The notes beneath the pieces are model-generated. The model worked only from the letters and a program-made list of their open reading frames with translations. It had not been told where the DNA came from and did not search any database. Below are positions 26,921 through 35,677 of a DNA stretch of 54,544 bases, one piece after another. The DNA is from Rhodospirillales bacterium (GTDB lineage: Bacteria; Pseudomonadota; Alphaproteobacteria; TMED109): assembly GCA_009839325.1 (NCBI GenBank), contig VXPW01000051.1, positions 45,755 to 100,298 of the forward strand, written 5' to 3'. The first letter of the stretch is position 1, and each line of letters begins with the position of its first letter. Made by a program: the position numbers and the translations under genes.

Positions 26921-28494
26921 GTCCGCAGGCGAAAGCGCTGGACCTTGCCGGTTGCCGTCTTGGGCAGATCGTCCACGAATTCCACCCGTCGCGGGTACTT
27001 GTAGCGCGCCAGCCCTTCCTGGCAGAACATCTTCAGCTCTTCGGCCAGTGCAACCGGCTGGGCCGCGGGGGCCTTCAACACGACGAATGCCTCGGGCTTG
27101 ATCAACCCGTCGTCGTCGGGGCGCCCGACCACGGCGGCCTCCAGCACAGCGTGATGAGCGACTAGGCGGGCCTCGATTTCCACCGGAGAAACCCATATTC
27201 CACCGACCTTGAGCATGTCGTCGCTCCGTCCGTGGCAGGTGAAGTACCCCGCTGCATCCCGGCTGTACGAATCACCTGTGCGAATCCATCCATCGGACAA
27301 GGCCTGAGAAGTGCGTTCGGGCTGATTCCAGTACCGGGACATCACGGAATCGCCTCGGACCCAGAGATGCCCGATGTCTTCATCCGGAACTTCGGAACCG
27401 TGATCATCGAGGATCCGCGCCTCATAGCCAGGCACCAGCTTGCCGCTGATCCCGGGCCTGACATCGGAGTCCCGATTGGCGATGAAAATATGCAGGATTT
27501 CCGTCGTGCCAATGCCGTCCAGAATTGCCAGGCCGGTTTGGTCCCGCCACCCCTCAAGGATCTTGCCTGGCAACGGTTCGCCAGCCGAAACACACGCGCG
27601 CAAGCTCGATAGATCTGGAGATAGCTCGTCTAGCTTGCTGAGTTGCTGGGCAAACATGGTGGGAACCGCGTAGTAGATCGTGGGACGAAAACGTCCGATA
27701 TGTTCGAACATATTGGTCGGGGCGGGACGTCCGGCGAACAGCACGGATTGGCCGCCGGTCCACAAAGGAAACGTCATGGCGTTTCCTAGGCCGTAGGCAA
27801 AAAACAGCTTCGCTGCCGAAAAGTGCACGTCATCGGCGGTGATGCCCAGTACGTCTACTCCGTAGTACTGACTGGTGATGACCATGTCCCGGTGGGCATG
27901 AACAACCCCTTTGGGCGGACCGGTCGACCCTGACGTGTAGAGCCAGAAACAGTCGGAGCCCGCAGCTGCTGGGGCGGGAGAGAGATCCGGGTCGGCCTTG
28001 GCTGCCAGGCCCGCGAACGTGTCGCCGGCGCCATCCACGGGCATCTGACGAAGCAAGGGCAAGGACAGCGCGCCGAGCGCAGCCTCCACTTCTGCGCCAA
28101 ACTCGGGAGACCAGAGGACGCAAGCTGCTCCGGAATCCTCGATTATGTACTTGAAATCGTTGGAGCGAAGCAGCGTGTTGATGGGAACCGGGATGACCCC
28201 AGCCTTGATCGCTCCCCAGAATACGAAGAAGAAAGCGCGGCAGTCCTTGATCACCATGAGGACCCGGTCACCCGGACGAAGTCCGAGGTCCGTCAACGCG
28301 TTTCCAGCACGATTTACCTGCTCGAGGAGCTCGCCATAGGTGGTGTCGCCTTCGACATCCCGAATTGCGACGCGTTCGCCGCGACCCTCCGTGACGTGGC
28401 GGTCGATGAATGCCACGGCAGCATTGAATGTGTCTGCAAACGTCAGTGTGGCGGGCTGCGTCGTCGTGTCGACGTCGACCGTGTTGTCATCCAT
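26917..28494 (-). CDS. Benzoate-CoA ligase family protein
   Basis: This 525-residue acyl-adenylate-forming ligase activates an aromatic acid, probably benzoate, to its CoA thioester using ATP. The AMP-binding motif YTSGSTGPPKG is at residues 186-196, and the C-terminal catalytic Lys517 sits in KTATGKVQRF. The N-terminal FNAAVAFIDRHVTEGRGER and the VIKDCRAFFFVFWGAIKAGV block match benzoate-CoA ligases (BclA/BadA) better than fatty acyl-CoA ligases. It lies three bases downstream of boxB, giving the operon order boxC, boxB, ligase. Confidence 0.92.
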   Translation of the reverse strand: MDDNTVDVDTTTQPATLTFADTFNAAVAFIDRHVTEGRGERVAIRDVEGDTTYGELLEQVNRAGNALTDLGLRPGDRVLMVIKDCRAFFFVFWGAIKAGVIPVPINTLLRSNDFKYIIEDSGAACVLWSPEFGAEVEAALGALSLPLLRQMPVDGAGDTFAGLAAKADPDLSPAPAAAGSDCFWLYTSGSTGPPKGVVHAHRDMVITSQYYGVDVLGITADDVHFSAAKLFFAYGLGNAMTFPLWTGGQSVLFAGRPAPTNMFEHIGRFRPTIYYAVPTMFAQQLSKLDELSPDLSSLRACVSAGEPLPGKILEGWRDQTGLAILDGIGTTEILHIFIANRDSDVRPGISGKLVPGYEARILDDHGSEVPDEDIGHLWVRGDSVMSRYWNQPERTSQALSDGWIRTGDSYSRDAAGYFTCHGRSDDMLKVGGIWVSPVEIEARLVAHHAVLEAAVVGRPDDDGLIKPEAFVVLKAPAAQPVALAEELKMFCQEGLARYKYPRRVEFVDDLPKTATGKVQRFRLRT

Positions 28495-28497
28495 GGC

Positions 28498-29913
28498 CTA
28501 GCGGAACAAGACGTATTCGTAGTCGAAGGGCTGGCCATGGATACCCCGTTTCGGCGGGGCGATCCATCCTGCAATCTTGCCGGGATCGGTGACCGGGATC
28601 ATCAGGGAACGCACGAAGTCACGCTCTTCCTCTGTCGGTAGCCAGGAGTCCTTGCTGCGTTCCCAGCTCTCGGCGTCGAGCAGTTCGCCGCTTGGGGAGG
28701 CCTCGATCTCGGAAAAGATCCCGATTGAGCGGTTGAACTTCTCATCAGGTAGCGTGAGTTCAAAGTCGATGTCGTGCGCGCCGATGACCTTGTTGAAGCG
28801 GTCCAGACCGCGTTGGCTGTCGAGGGTGAAGTCGCGTCGCAGCATCAGGTTCATGCCTGCACGCGCCGAAATGATCTGGGTCTCGATCCCGGCAGCGCTC
28901 ACTCTCGGAATCTCGAGCTGCGTATCAGCAAGCCGATGGTCGTCGTCCCGTTTTTCCTCCTGATAACGGCCTTTCAGGCCCATCCCGAAGTAATTGGCCG
29001 CGTTGGTTGACCGCTCAGAGCCGAATAGGTCCAGGCAAATCGAGTAGTGGAAGTTGATCCATTTCTGAATCATCGGCAGGGGCACACCACCCGCCGAGCG
29101 AACGTCTTCGGTGTCAAACTCGTGCATCAACTCGCAGGTACGCTGCACAACCCGCATGAGGCCGGATTCACCGACAAACATGTGATGGGCTTCCTCGGTG
29201 AGCATGAAACGACACGTTCGCGATAGGGGGTCGAACCCCGATTCCGAGAGAGCCGCGAGCTGGAACTTGCCGTCACGGTCCTGGAAGTACGTGAACATGA
29301 AGAACGAGAGCCAGTCGTCCGTCCGCTCGTTGAATGCCTGCAATATTCGAGGCCTGTCAGGATCGCCGGCATGGCGCTCCAGCAGGGCTTCCGCCTCCTC
29401 GCGGCCATCACGACCAAAATGGGCATGGAGTAGGTACACCATCGCCCAGAGGTGTCGGCCTTCTTCAACGTTCACCTGGTAAAGGTTCCGCAAGTCGTAC
29501 AGCGATGGGGTCGTGCGGCCGAGTTGCCGCTGCTGCTCGACCGAAGCCGGTTCGGTGTCACCCTGGGTTACGATCAGGCGACGCAATTCCGTGCGGTACT
29601 CCCCTGGAACCTCGGTCCAGGCAGGCAGGCCTTTGTGGTCCCCGAATCCGATCACGCGGTTCGCTTCCGGCCGCGCCAGGAAGATCCCCCAGCGGTAATC
29701 CGGCATTCGGACATGGTCGAAATGGGCCCAACCGTCCGAATCCACACTGATTGCCGTCCGCAGGTAGACAAGAAAATCGCTTGATTCAGCGGGTCCCATC
29801 TCGTTCCACCACTGCAGGTAGGCCGGTTGCCACCGTTCGAGCGCGCGCAGCAACCGGCGATCGTCGCCCAAGTCGACGTTGTTCGGAATGGTTTCGTTGT
29901 AGTTCGCCTGCAT
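28498..29913 (-). CDS. boxB: Benzoyl-CoA 2,3-epoxidase, oxygenase component BoxB
   Basis: This 471-residue di-iron oxygenase epoxidises benzoyl-CoA in the aerobic CoA-dependent benzoate pathway. Probable iron ligands lie in NLYQVNVEEGRHLWAMVYLL and FMLTEEAHHMFVGESGL. The C-terminal half, with KKWINFHY-like and RDDDHRLADTQLEIP blocks, is typical of BoxB. The ATG at 29913 (MQANYNETIPNNVDLGDDRR) was chosen because it follows the boxC stop by four bases and matches the family N-terminus; the open frame upstream lies inside boxC. BoxB needs electrons from the reductase BoxA, which is not encoded in this window. Confidence 0.95.
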   Translation of the reverse strand: MQANYNETIPNNVDLGDDRRLLRALERWQPAYLQWWNEMGPAESSDFLVYLRTAISVDSDGWAHFDHVRMPDYRWGIFLARPEANRVIGFGDHKGLPAWTEVPGEYRTELRRLIVTQGDTEPASVEQQRQLGRTTPSLYDLRNLYQVNVEEGRHLWAMVYLLHAHFGRDGREEAEALLERHAGDPDRPRILQAFNERTDDWLSFFMFTYFQDRDGKFQLAALSESGFDPLSRTCRFMLTEEAHHMFVGESGLMRVVQRTCELMHEFDTEDVRSAGGVPLPMIQKWINFHYSICLDLFGSERSTNAANYFGMGLKGRYQEEKRDDDHRLADTQLEIPRVSAAGIETQIISARAGMNLMLRRDFTLDSQRGLDRFNKVIGAHDIDFELTLPDEKFNRSIGIFSEIEASPSGELLDAESWERSKDSWLPTEEERDFVRSLMIPVTDPGKIAGWIAPPKRGIHGQPFDYEYVLFR

Positions 29914-29917
29914 GATT

Positions 29918-31603
29918 TCAGACCCGCCCGCGATCAAACTCGGGCTGCTTCCCCGATCCATAAAGTTCCAGGGCTCCTCCGCTGCCAACCGCGTTGGGAC
30001 GTTGGAAGATCCAGTTCTGCCAGGCACTCAAGCGCGCGAAGATCTTGCTTTCAATGGTTTCTGGGCCCGGAAAGCGGAGACTGGCCTCCATGCCGGTGAG
30101 GGCGTCGGGCGAGAACGCTGCGCGTTCCTCTACGGCCAGCCGAACCTCGTCCGTCCAGTCGATGTCATCCGGTGCAAACGTTACCAATCCCAGTTCCTCT
30201 GCCTCTTCTGCGACCAGATCACGGCCGATCTGTTCCTGAACGACGTCCAGCGCGGACGCGTCGCCCAAGAAACGCGTCTCGAGTCGACTTAACCCGGTAC
30301 ACATGAGCAGCGGCCCGAAATTCATGGGGGTGGGACGAATCATTGCAGGCTGCATATTGGAGCCTTCGAATGTTCCCGTGAGCATAAAGGACCGGTCCGC
30401 GGCGAAAGCCAATTCCAGAAGCGTGCCCGAAAAACAGGAGCCGGGCTCGATCAATGCAATCAGGGAGCGTGACGACACATCGATCCGCTTCAGTGTCCGT
30501 CGCAGAAAGAGCATGATTTCGCGAACAAGCCAATGCCCGGAATTTTCGAGCAAGAAATCGTCATGGGCTGCGACAAGGGGTAGTTCGCCCGTGGTCCGAA
30601 ACACCCAGGTACCGATGTCGGGTTCGTTAAATCGCAGATGGAGAACAGCGTCGTCCAGTTCGCGCGCAACGGCCAGCGCCCAGAAACGGTTGCCCAAGGC
30701 CACCATTTCATCCGGATTGTCAGGAGGCGGGCCGTTAGGTCCATGAAGCAGGAAGGTGGCGGTCCTTGCGGCTCGATCGATGGCAACTGCGAGATTGGGG
30801 TACCTGACTTCTTCTGAAGAGATCTCGCGGTCAAGCTGCGTCAATGGCATGCCTTTGGCGCTGATCGGGCGATCAGACTTCGCAGCCAGGGCTTCAGCGC
30901 GGGTGCGGGCGACCTCCGCCAGCCTTGTACGGGGCGCCAGGGCATCCACGAGTTTCCAGTTGAGCGCCCGCTGCCCCCGCAGGCCTTCACCGGTGGTGCA
31001 GAAGAAATCGGCGCGGTCGCGCCGCACGCGCCGCTTGTCGACAACACGAGTGAGGCCGCCGGTTCCGGGCAACACGGCGAGCAGCGGCACCTCGGGCAGG
31101 GACACCGCGCTGGACCCGTCGTCGACCAGCACGATCTCTTCGCAGGCCAGTGCCAGCTCGTAGCCGCCGCCTGCTGCGGTGCCATTGATCATGCAGATGT
31201 AAGCCTGCCCGGACTGCGAAGTCGCTTCTTCGATCGCGTTTCTGGTTTCATTCGTGAATTTGCAGAAATTCACTTTGTCCGCATGTCTGGCCGCAGCCAG
31301 CATCGGGATATTCGCTCCTGCAGAGAACACGCGGTCCTTGGCGGACGTGATCACGACAGCCCTCACCTCCGGATGTTCGAATCGGAGGCGCTGCACGGCA
31401 TCATGCAGCTCGATGTCGACGCCAAGGTCGTAAGAGTTGAGTTTCAATTCATACCCGGTCCGAATTCCTGCTTTCTCGTCGACGTCCAGCGTCAACGTGG
31501 CGACTCGACCGTCGATCTCCATTCGCCAGTGCTTGTAGCGGTCCGGGTGTGCATCGAAGGCGATGATCGGGTGCTGAGGTGCTGTTGAGCTCTGGTTGTC
31601 CAT
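29918..31603 (-). CDS. boxC: 2,3-Epoxybenzoyl-CoA dihydrolase BoxC
   Basis: This 561-residue crotonase-fold enzyme opens the epoxide ring and cleaves the carbon ring to 3,4-dehydroadipyl-CoA semialdehyde plus formate. The crotonase features DRVFSAGANIPMLAAARHAD, ICMINGTAAGGGYELALACE and SLPEVPLLAVLPGTGGLTR are clear in the N-terminal half. A second, degenerate crotonase-like half follows, as in known BoxC. It is the first gene of the box operon, reading away from the divergent alpha/beta hydrolase. The roughly 100-base gap between their starts should contain both promoters. Confidence 0.95.
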   Translation of the reverse strand: MDNQSSTAPQHPIIAFDAHPDRYKHWRMEIDGRVATLTLDVDEKAGIRTGYELKLNSYDLGVDIELHDAVQRLRFEHPEVRAVVITSAKDRVFSAGANIPMLAAARHADKVNFCKFTNETRNAIEEATSQSGQAYICMINGTAAGGGYELALACEEIVLVDDGSSAVSLPEVPLLAVLPGTGGLTRVVDKRRVRRDRADFFCTTGEGLRGQRALNWKLVDALAPRTRLAEVARTRAEALAAKSDRPISAKGMPLTQLDREISSEEVRYPNLAVAIDRAARTATFLLHGPNGPPPDNPDEMVALGNRFWALAVARELDDAVLHLRFNEPDIGTWVFRTTGELPLVAAHDDFLLENSGHWLVREIMLFLRRTLKRIDVSSRSLIALIEPGSCFSGTLLELAFAADRSFMLTGTFEGSNMQPAMIRPTPMNFGPLLMCTGLSRLETRFLGDASALDVVQEQIGRDLVAEEAEELGLVTFAPDDIDWTDEVRLAVEERAAFSPDALTGMEASLRFPGPETIESKIFARLSAWQNWIFQRPNAVGSGGALELYGSGKQPEFDRGRV

Positions 31604-31702
31604 CGAAGCCTGGATCCGTTCGTGGGCGCAGTTCCGCGCTGTCGGCCGACCGCCGGTATGCTCGTCCGACAGCAGACTGCGCGATCCGGAGCAGTACTTA
31701 TC

Positions 31703-32521
31703 GTGTCAGCTCGGTTCCAACCTGTTGTACAGCACGTTATAGCGGCAGGCCATCGGCTCGAATACTTCTGGACCCGTGAACGCAGAAACCACGAACCGGT
31801 CCTGATCTTTCTGCACGAAGGCCTTGGATCGGCAGCGCTTTGGCGAGACTTTCCAGCGCAGTTGGCAAGGGCAACCGGACTTCCCGGGCTGGTTTATTCA
31901 CGGTACGGCCACGGTGCCTCGGATGTCCTTGCGGGTGACCGCGCTGTCACCTACATGCACGATGAAGCGCTCGTGAGTCTGCCCGAGCTGCGCAGCGAAC
32001 TGGCTCTCGATGATGTGATCCTGGTAGGACACAGTGACGGCGCCTCAATCGCGTTGATTCATGCAGCTGCGGCGGATTTGCCGGTGCGCTCCGTGATCCT
32101 CGAGGCGCCCCACGTCGTTGTTGAGGATCTCACCATTGCCAGCATCGAGAATGCGGCCAAGGCCTACAAGAACTCTTCCCTGGCGGAGCGGATCGCGCGA
32201 CACCACGCTGATGGAGCCAAGACTTTTTCTGGCTGGAATCGCATCTGGCTGGATCCGGCGTTTCGAAGCTGGAGTATTGACGAGTATCTGCCGAATGTCC
32301 GGTGTCCGGCGCTCGTGGTCCAGGGGACGGACGATGAGTACGGAACATTGCTGCAGGTTGATCGCATCAAGCGACGGTGCTCGGGCCCGGTGGAGACTTT
32401 CGTACTCTCGGATTGTCGCCATGCACCGCACCGCGACCGTCCGGAAACGGTACTTAGACGCATGACAGAGTTCATCGGGCAGAATCTACAGCCGGTTGTG
32501 CGGACAGAAGTCTCCGCCTAG
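31703..32521 (+). CDS. Alpha/beta hydrolase beside the box operon
   Basis: The protein has about 272 residues and an alpha/beta-hydrolase fold: FLHEGLGSAALWRDFP (oxyanion region), the nucleophile elbow VGHSDGASIALIHA with its Ser, the acidic residue near VVQGTDDEYG, and the catalytic His in SDCRHAPHRDRPE. Small hydrolases are common in box gene clusters and may remove stalled CoA thioesters or open lactones, but the role here is inference. The start is uncertain: GTG 31703, with GGAG upstream, is used, and in-frame starts back to 31622 exist. It is transcribed divergently from boxC. Confidence 0.82.
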   Translation: MSARFQPVVQHVIAAGHRLEYFWTRERRNHEPVLIFLHEGLGSAALWRDFPAQLARATGLPGLVYSRYGHGASDVLAGDRAVTYMHDEALVSLPELRSELALDDVILVGHSDGASIALIHAAAADLPVRSVILEAPHVVVEDLTIASIENAAKAYKNSSLAERIARHHADGAKTFSGWNRIWLDPAFRSWSIDEYLPNVRCPALVVQGTDDEYGTLLQVDRIKRRCSGPVETFVLSDCRHAPHRDRPETVLRRMTEFIGQNLQPVVRTEVSA

Positions 32522-32956
32522 CACACCCCGGAAAATCTCAGTCAGGCGCGCACGGAAGTTTCACTTGGTGCTGACGAGACAGGACTGCAGATTGAGTACC
32601 ACGTTGAGAAATCGCTTCAAGATGGAACAGCGGATCAACGTTATGTTTTCCCATATGATTTGCAATATCTTTACTATTACAACGTATTACTGATCTTCTG
32701 TAAAACGTTATTGAGGCTGTAATGTCGCGTCAGCGGCTGCCGAAGAGAAACCTCTCCCGACTACGAACGCCGACGAACAGCAGTTCGAACTCCAATTCCG
32801 TCCGTGGTGCCAGCGGCGCCATCTGGCACCGTGCCTTGCGACCCGCCGCATCAGGTCCGTACCCGTCTTCTTCGATGCACCGCTGTGGGGGGACAATGCC
32901 CGAGAGGCCGTCCGCGCGCATGTGTCGGGTCCATGACCCGACACATGCGCCGGGGC
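32522..32956. other. Intergenic region with an AT-rich patch
   Basis: No gene is supported. Between about 32620 and 32720 the composition changes to clearly AT-rich, unlike the flanking genes. A perfect hairpin at 32916-32950 lies at the right end next to the lipoprotein gene. Open frames on both strands give no recognisable protein. Confidence 0.5.
32916..32950 (-). terminator. Perfect 16-bp hairpin downstream of the lipoprotein gene
   Basis: GCGCATGTGTCGGGTC (32916-32931) is followed by the loop CAT and then its exact reverse complement (32935-32950). It begins six bases after the stop of the convergently placed lipoprotein gene on the minus strand, the position expected of a terminator. 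No T run follows on that strand, so it may be a Rho-assisted terminator or an RNA-stabilising hairpin. Confidence 0.65.
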
Positions 32957-33439
32957 TTACATCGGTTGTATTTGCCAAGTTCCGTCGGGGTTCCGGCAGG
33001 CCCTGCCTACGCCGGTATGAAGCTCACCGCCAATAACGATTTCCTGGACAAACTCCCGACAGTAGGTGTCACCGACCAGTACTGCGGGCCGTGGAGTAAC
33101 CGTGCCTGAGTTTCCGGAATCCGGATTTGACCAAGCAACGGCCGAGCCACTCGGGGAGTGCTCGAGCGCGTTCTGAGCTGTACGTTCCGCGTAGAGCTGG
33201 TCGGCCTTGTCGAGACTTGCGCCGATCTCGCCGCCTAGCGCTGCGCCAATTAGTGTGCCGACTCCGACAGCGACAAGCTTCCCGTCGCCGTCGCCAATCT
33301 GCGATCCAGCGAGACCGCCAGCAATGGCGCCCGCCAGCGTTCCAAACTCCTGCTTCGGACCACCGGACTGGCAGCCCGCCAACCCGACCGTGAGGGCAAG
33401 CAGCAAGATGGAGCTACAAGAGACGAGCTTGGTGTTCAT
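32957..33439 (-). CDS. Glycine-zipper outer-membrane lipoprotein
   Basis: This 160-residue protein has a lipoprotein signal peptide ending in the lipobox LAGC (Cys23). A glycine-zipper stretch, LAGAIAGGLAGSQIGDGDGK through VGTLIGAALGGEIGAS, follows at about residues 33-70. Then comes a C-terminal domain with CREFVQEIVIGG and GRACRNPDGTWQI, resembling the RT0821/Lpp0805-type surface proteins of alphaproteobacteria. It is probably anchored in the outer membrane; the role is unknown. ATG 33439 was chosen because it begins the signal peptide, while the open frame extends 15 codons upstream. Confidence 0.85.
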   Translation of the reverse strand: MNTKLVSCSSILLLALTVGLAGCQSGGPKQEFGTLAGAIAGGLAGSQIGDGDGKLVAVGVGTLIGAALGGEIGASLDKADQLYAERTAQNALEHSPSGSAVAWSNPDSGNSGTVTPRPAVLVGDTYCREFVQEIVIGGELHTGVGRACRNPDGTWQIQPM

Positions 33440-34076
33440 GGTAGGGGTTCCTTGCAGTAGTGCGTGGGCTCGCCCGCAAACCAAACGGCGTACGTGCCAA
33501 CATGGTCAATTCTAGAATGTAGGGCGAAAATTTTGGGACTTAAATTGAAAGGTCGACGTTCGGTCTCCCTCCAATATCCGCTTTCCCGGCAAGATGTTGC
33601 GCATTTGCAGAAGCGAAATTAGCACGAGCCCGTCAGTCAAGCGACTAGCGTCGGGGACCGGCGCAGCCGGACAGCGAGAAGCGTCGCGTTGGCCACTTCA
33701 CCGACCCGTAAACGTCAAGGCGTCTCACGTTGATTCGGCACCCTTGGACTGTCGCGAAATCAAGCAGAGCGAAAGCCGGTGCTCATCCCATGTGGAGTCC
33801 TCCCCTGGACGTAGCGCATTCACGCAGGACATGTGTACCACGCCGGCGTGGCGGATCGCCTTCCCGGCACATCAACCGTCGTCGATGATCCGCAAAGAAA
33901 GGGACTGCGGCTTCCTTCGGGTCGGTTAGGCCAGACCCGGACGGCGAGACATTTGCCGAGTAGGCGGCGCCGAGAATTGAACTTCGTCCCTGTCGTACTT
34001 ACTTAGTTTGGAATGATTGCAAACAATAGCCACCACCCTGCGATTGCTGCCGCTGGTGGAATGGAGAAGAATCAAC
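33440..34076. other. Intergenic region upstream of dps
   Basis: No gene is supported in these 637 bases. The 111-codon frame at 33594-33929 on the plus strand has no recognisable sequence or ribosome site. Promoters for the lipoprotein gene (minus) and dps (plus) should lie here. A sequence resembling the flank of the TnpB gene occurs at about 33517-33547. Confidence 0.5.
33517..33547. repeat. Possible relic of an IS200/IS605 right end
   Basis: TTGGGACTTA at 33533-33542, followed by AATTGAA, matches the sequence next to the tnpB gene at 54089-54105 (TTGGGACTTA followed by TATCGAA). On the other side both also share a TAGG-type, G-rich block. The match is short and there is no recognisable tnpB remnant alongside, so this may be chance. 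Confidence 0.25.
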
Positions 34077-34568
34077 ATGCCCGCGATCAAACCAGCCTAC
34101 GTCATCGACATCGGGATTTCGGAAGCAGACCGGAGGGCCATCGCCGATGGCCTTTCGCGCGTGCTTGCAGACAGCTACACGCTTTATCTCAAGACGCACA
34201 ACTATCACTGGAACGTCAAAGGGCCCATGTTCAATACGCTGCATTTGATGTTCGAACAGCAGTACAACGAGCTTGCGCTCGCCGTGGATCAAGTCGCTGA
34301 GCGCATTCGGGCGCTGGGCCACCCGGCACCGGGTTCGTATGCCAGCTATGCCAAATTGACTTCGATCCCGGAAGAAGAAGGGGAGCCGGCGGCCGAGGAC
34401 ATGATTGCGAACTTGCTGGCGGGGCACGAAACCGTTGCACGCACTGCGCGCGAGGTGTTTCCCGTTGCAGATCAGGGCGGCGATGAACCTACTGCCGATC
34501 TGCTGACCCAGCGCATGGAGGTGCATGAAAAAACCGCCTGGATGCTCCGGAGCATGCTCGGCGACTGA
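34077..34568 (+). CDS. dps: Dps-family ferritin-like DNA-binding protein
   Basis: This 163-residue four-helix protein forms dodecamers that oxidise and store iron and can protect DNA. Ferroxidase-site residues are visible in [20 protein letters not shown] (two His in the first helix), followed by [20 protein letters not shown] with the paired acidic residues. Typical [11 protein letters not shown] and [15 protein letters not shown] blocks follow. The start at ATG 34077 has GGAG about ten bases upstream. No OxyR or Fur box was identified in the upstream region. Confidence 0.94.
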   Translation: MPAIKPAYVIDIGISEADRRAIADGLSRVLADSYTLYLKTHNYHWNVKGPMFNTLHLMFEQQYNELALAVDQVAERIRALGHPAPGSYASYAKLTSIPEEEGEPAAEDMIANLLAGHETVARTAREVFPVADQGGDEPTADLLTQRMEVHEKTAWMLRSMLGD

Positions 34569-34615
34569 ACCTCCGCACGAACTCTGGTGACGTATTCACG
34601 TCGAAGCGTTTGCCG

Positions 34616-35485
34616 CTAGACGTCGAGCCTTTGCAGCATTTTGGTGACCAGGGGGTGGTTTGATTCGGAGAGAATTTCGAGAAAGCTGAAATGGTTGCAG
34701 TTCTCTGCAGTGACGAATTCGACCGGGATATCGTGGCCGCGGAGTAGCGCCTCGAAAGCGCGTGATTGTTCCACCCAGCCGGAGGGTTCGGCTTCGCCGG
34801 CGGCGACCAGAGTTGGCCAAGTGTGACGCGGAGTGCGCTGTAGAACGTTGTTCCTTGCGGCTTCGGCAGCATCCAGGCCGATTTCCTCGTTGACCGATAG
34901 CGTGCGCGCAACTTCGGGTTCGTAAATCCCGGAAATCGCGAACACGCCCCGGACCTGTTCCGTGTGCACGGTGTCCGGTGGAAATGTTTCCGCCATCATC
35001 ATGCCGGCTAGGTGGGCCCCTGCCGAATGGCCGTACAGGAAGATTCGGTTTGGGTCACCGCCATAGCCGCCGGCATGCTGGGCCGCCCAGATCAGACCCG
35101 CACGTATTTCATTCGCGATGGTGCTCACGGACACATCTGGACAAAGGTCGTAGTTGAGGTTGAGAAACACCGCACCGGCATCCACGAAGGGGAGCGCCAG
35201 ATGTGTGTGGTCGTCCTTGTCGAGGGCACGCCAATAGCCTCCATGAACGAACAGCACCAGCGGGGCGGCCTGGTCACTGGACGGGCCCTTGAGGATGTCG
35301 ACAGTCTGCTTTGCCCCGGAGCCATATCGCACGTCGAAACGTGAGTCGCCGGCAAGCCGTTCCCGGGCGGCGGCTGCGGCTTTCGCCGCATTCTCGAGGT
35401 AGGTGTCTGCAGACGGAACCGCAATACGAGGATTGAAATGAGCTTCGCGCTCCTGCGGCGTCAAGGAACTCCAAGTGGTTTTCAT
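34616..35485 (-). CDS. Alpha/beta hydrolase, kynurenine-formamidase-like
   Basis: The protein has 289 residues. The HGGYW motif at 81-85 is the signature of the arylformamidase/kynurenine formamidase branch of alpha/beta hydrolases. The nucleophile is Ser154 in YGHSAGAHLAG, and the C-terminal NCNHFSFLEILSE holds the catalytic His. Homologues hydrolyse N-formylkynurenine or small carbamates and esters. No other tryptophan-catabolic genes are nearby, so the physiological substrate is open. It is divergent from the AGPS-like flavoprotein gene. Confidence 0.85.
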   Translation of the reverse strand: MKTTWSSLTPQEREAHFNPRIAVPSADTYLENAAKAAAAARERLAGDSRFDVRYGSGAKQTVDILKGPSSDQAAPLVLFVHGGYWRALDKDDHTHLALPFVDAGAVFLNLNYDLCPDVSVSTIANEIRAGLIWAAQHAGGYGGDPNRIFLYGHSAGAHLAGMMMAETFPPDTVHTEQVRGVFAISGIYEPEVARTLSVNEEIGLDAAEAARNNVLQRTPRHTWPTLVAAGEAEPSGWVEQSRAFEALLRGHDIPVEFVTAENCNHFSFLEILSESNHPLVTKMLQRLDV

Positions 35486-35677
35486 CGCGATTCTCTCCGC
35501 TATCGTCCGGTGGCTGGCAGTCTTGTGGGCTGCGGCGCTGGACCGGAAACTGCCAGCTGCGTGTCTTCACTTGCCGACGGCGATTTCCATACTAGAGGCG
35601 GCTTTTGCGGCGCCAAGACGTTCAGAGGACGCATTTCTCGGGTTTGTCCGATCCGCTATGGGTTTGGGAGCAACAGG

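Noticed and set aside
33594-33929. 111-codon frame upstream of dps
   Set aside because: No family resemblance and no Shine-Dalgarno sequence; composition is not gene-like.
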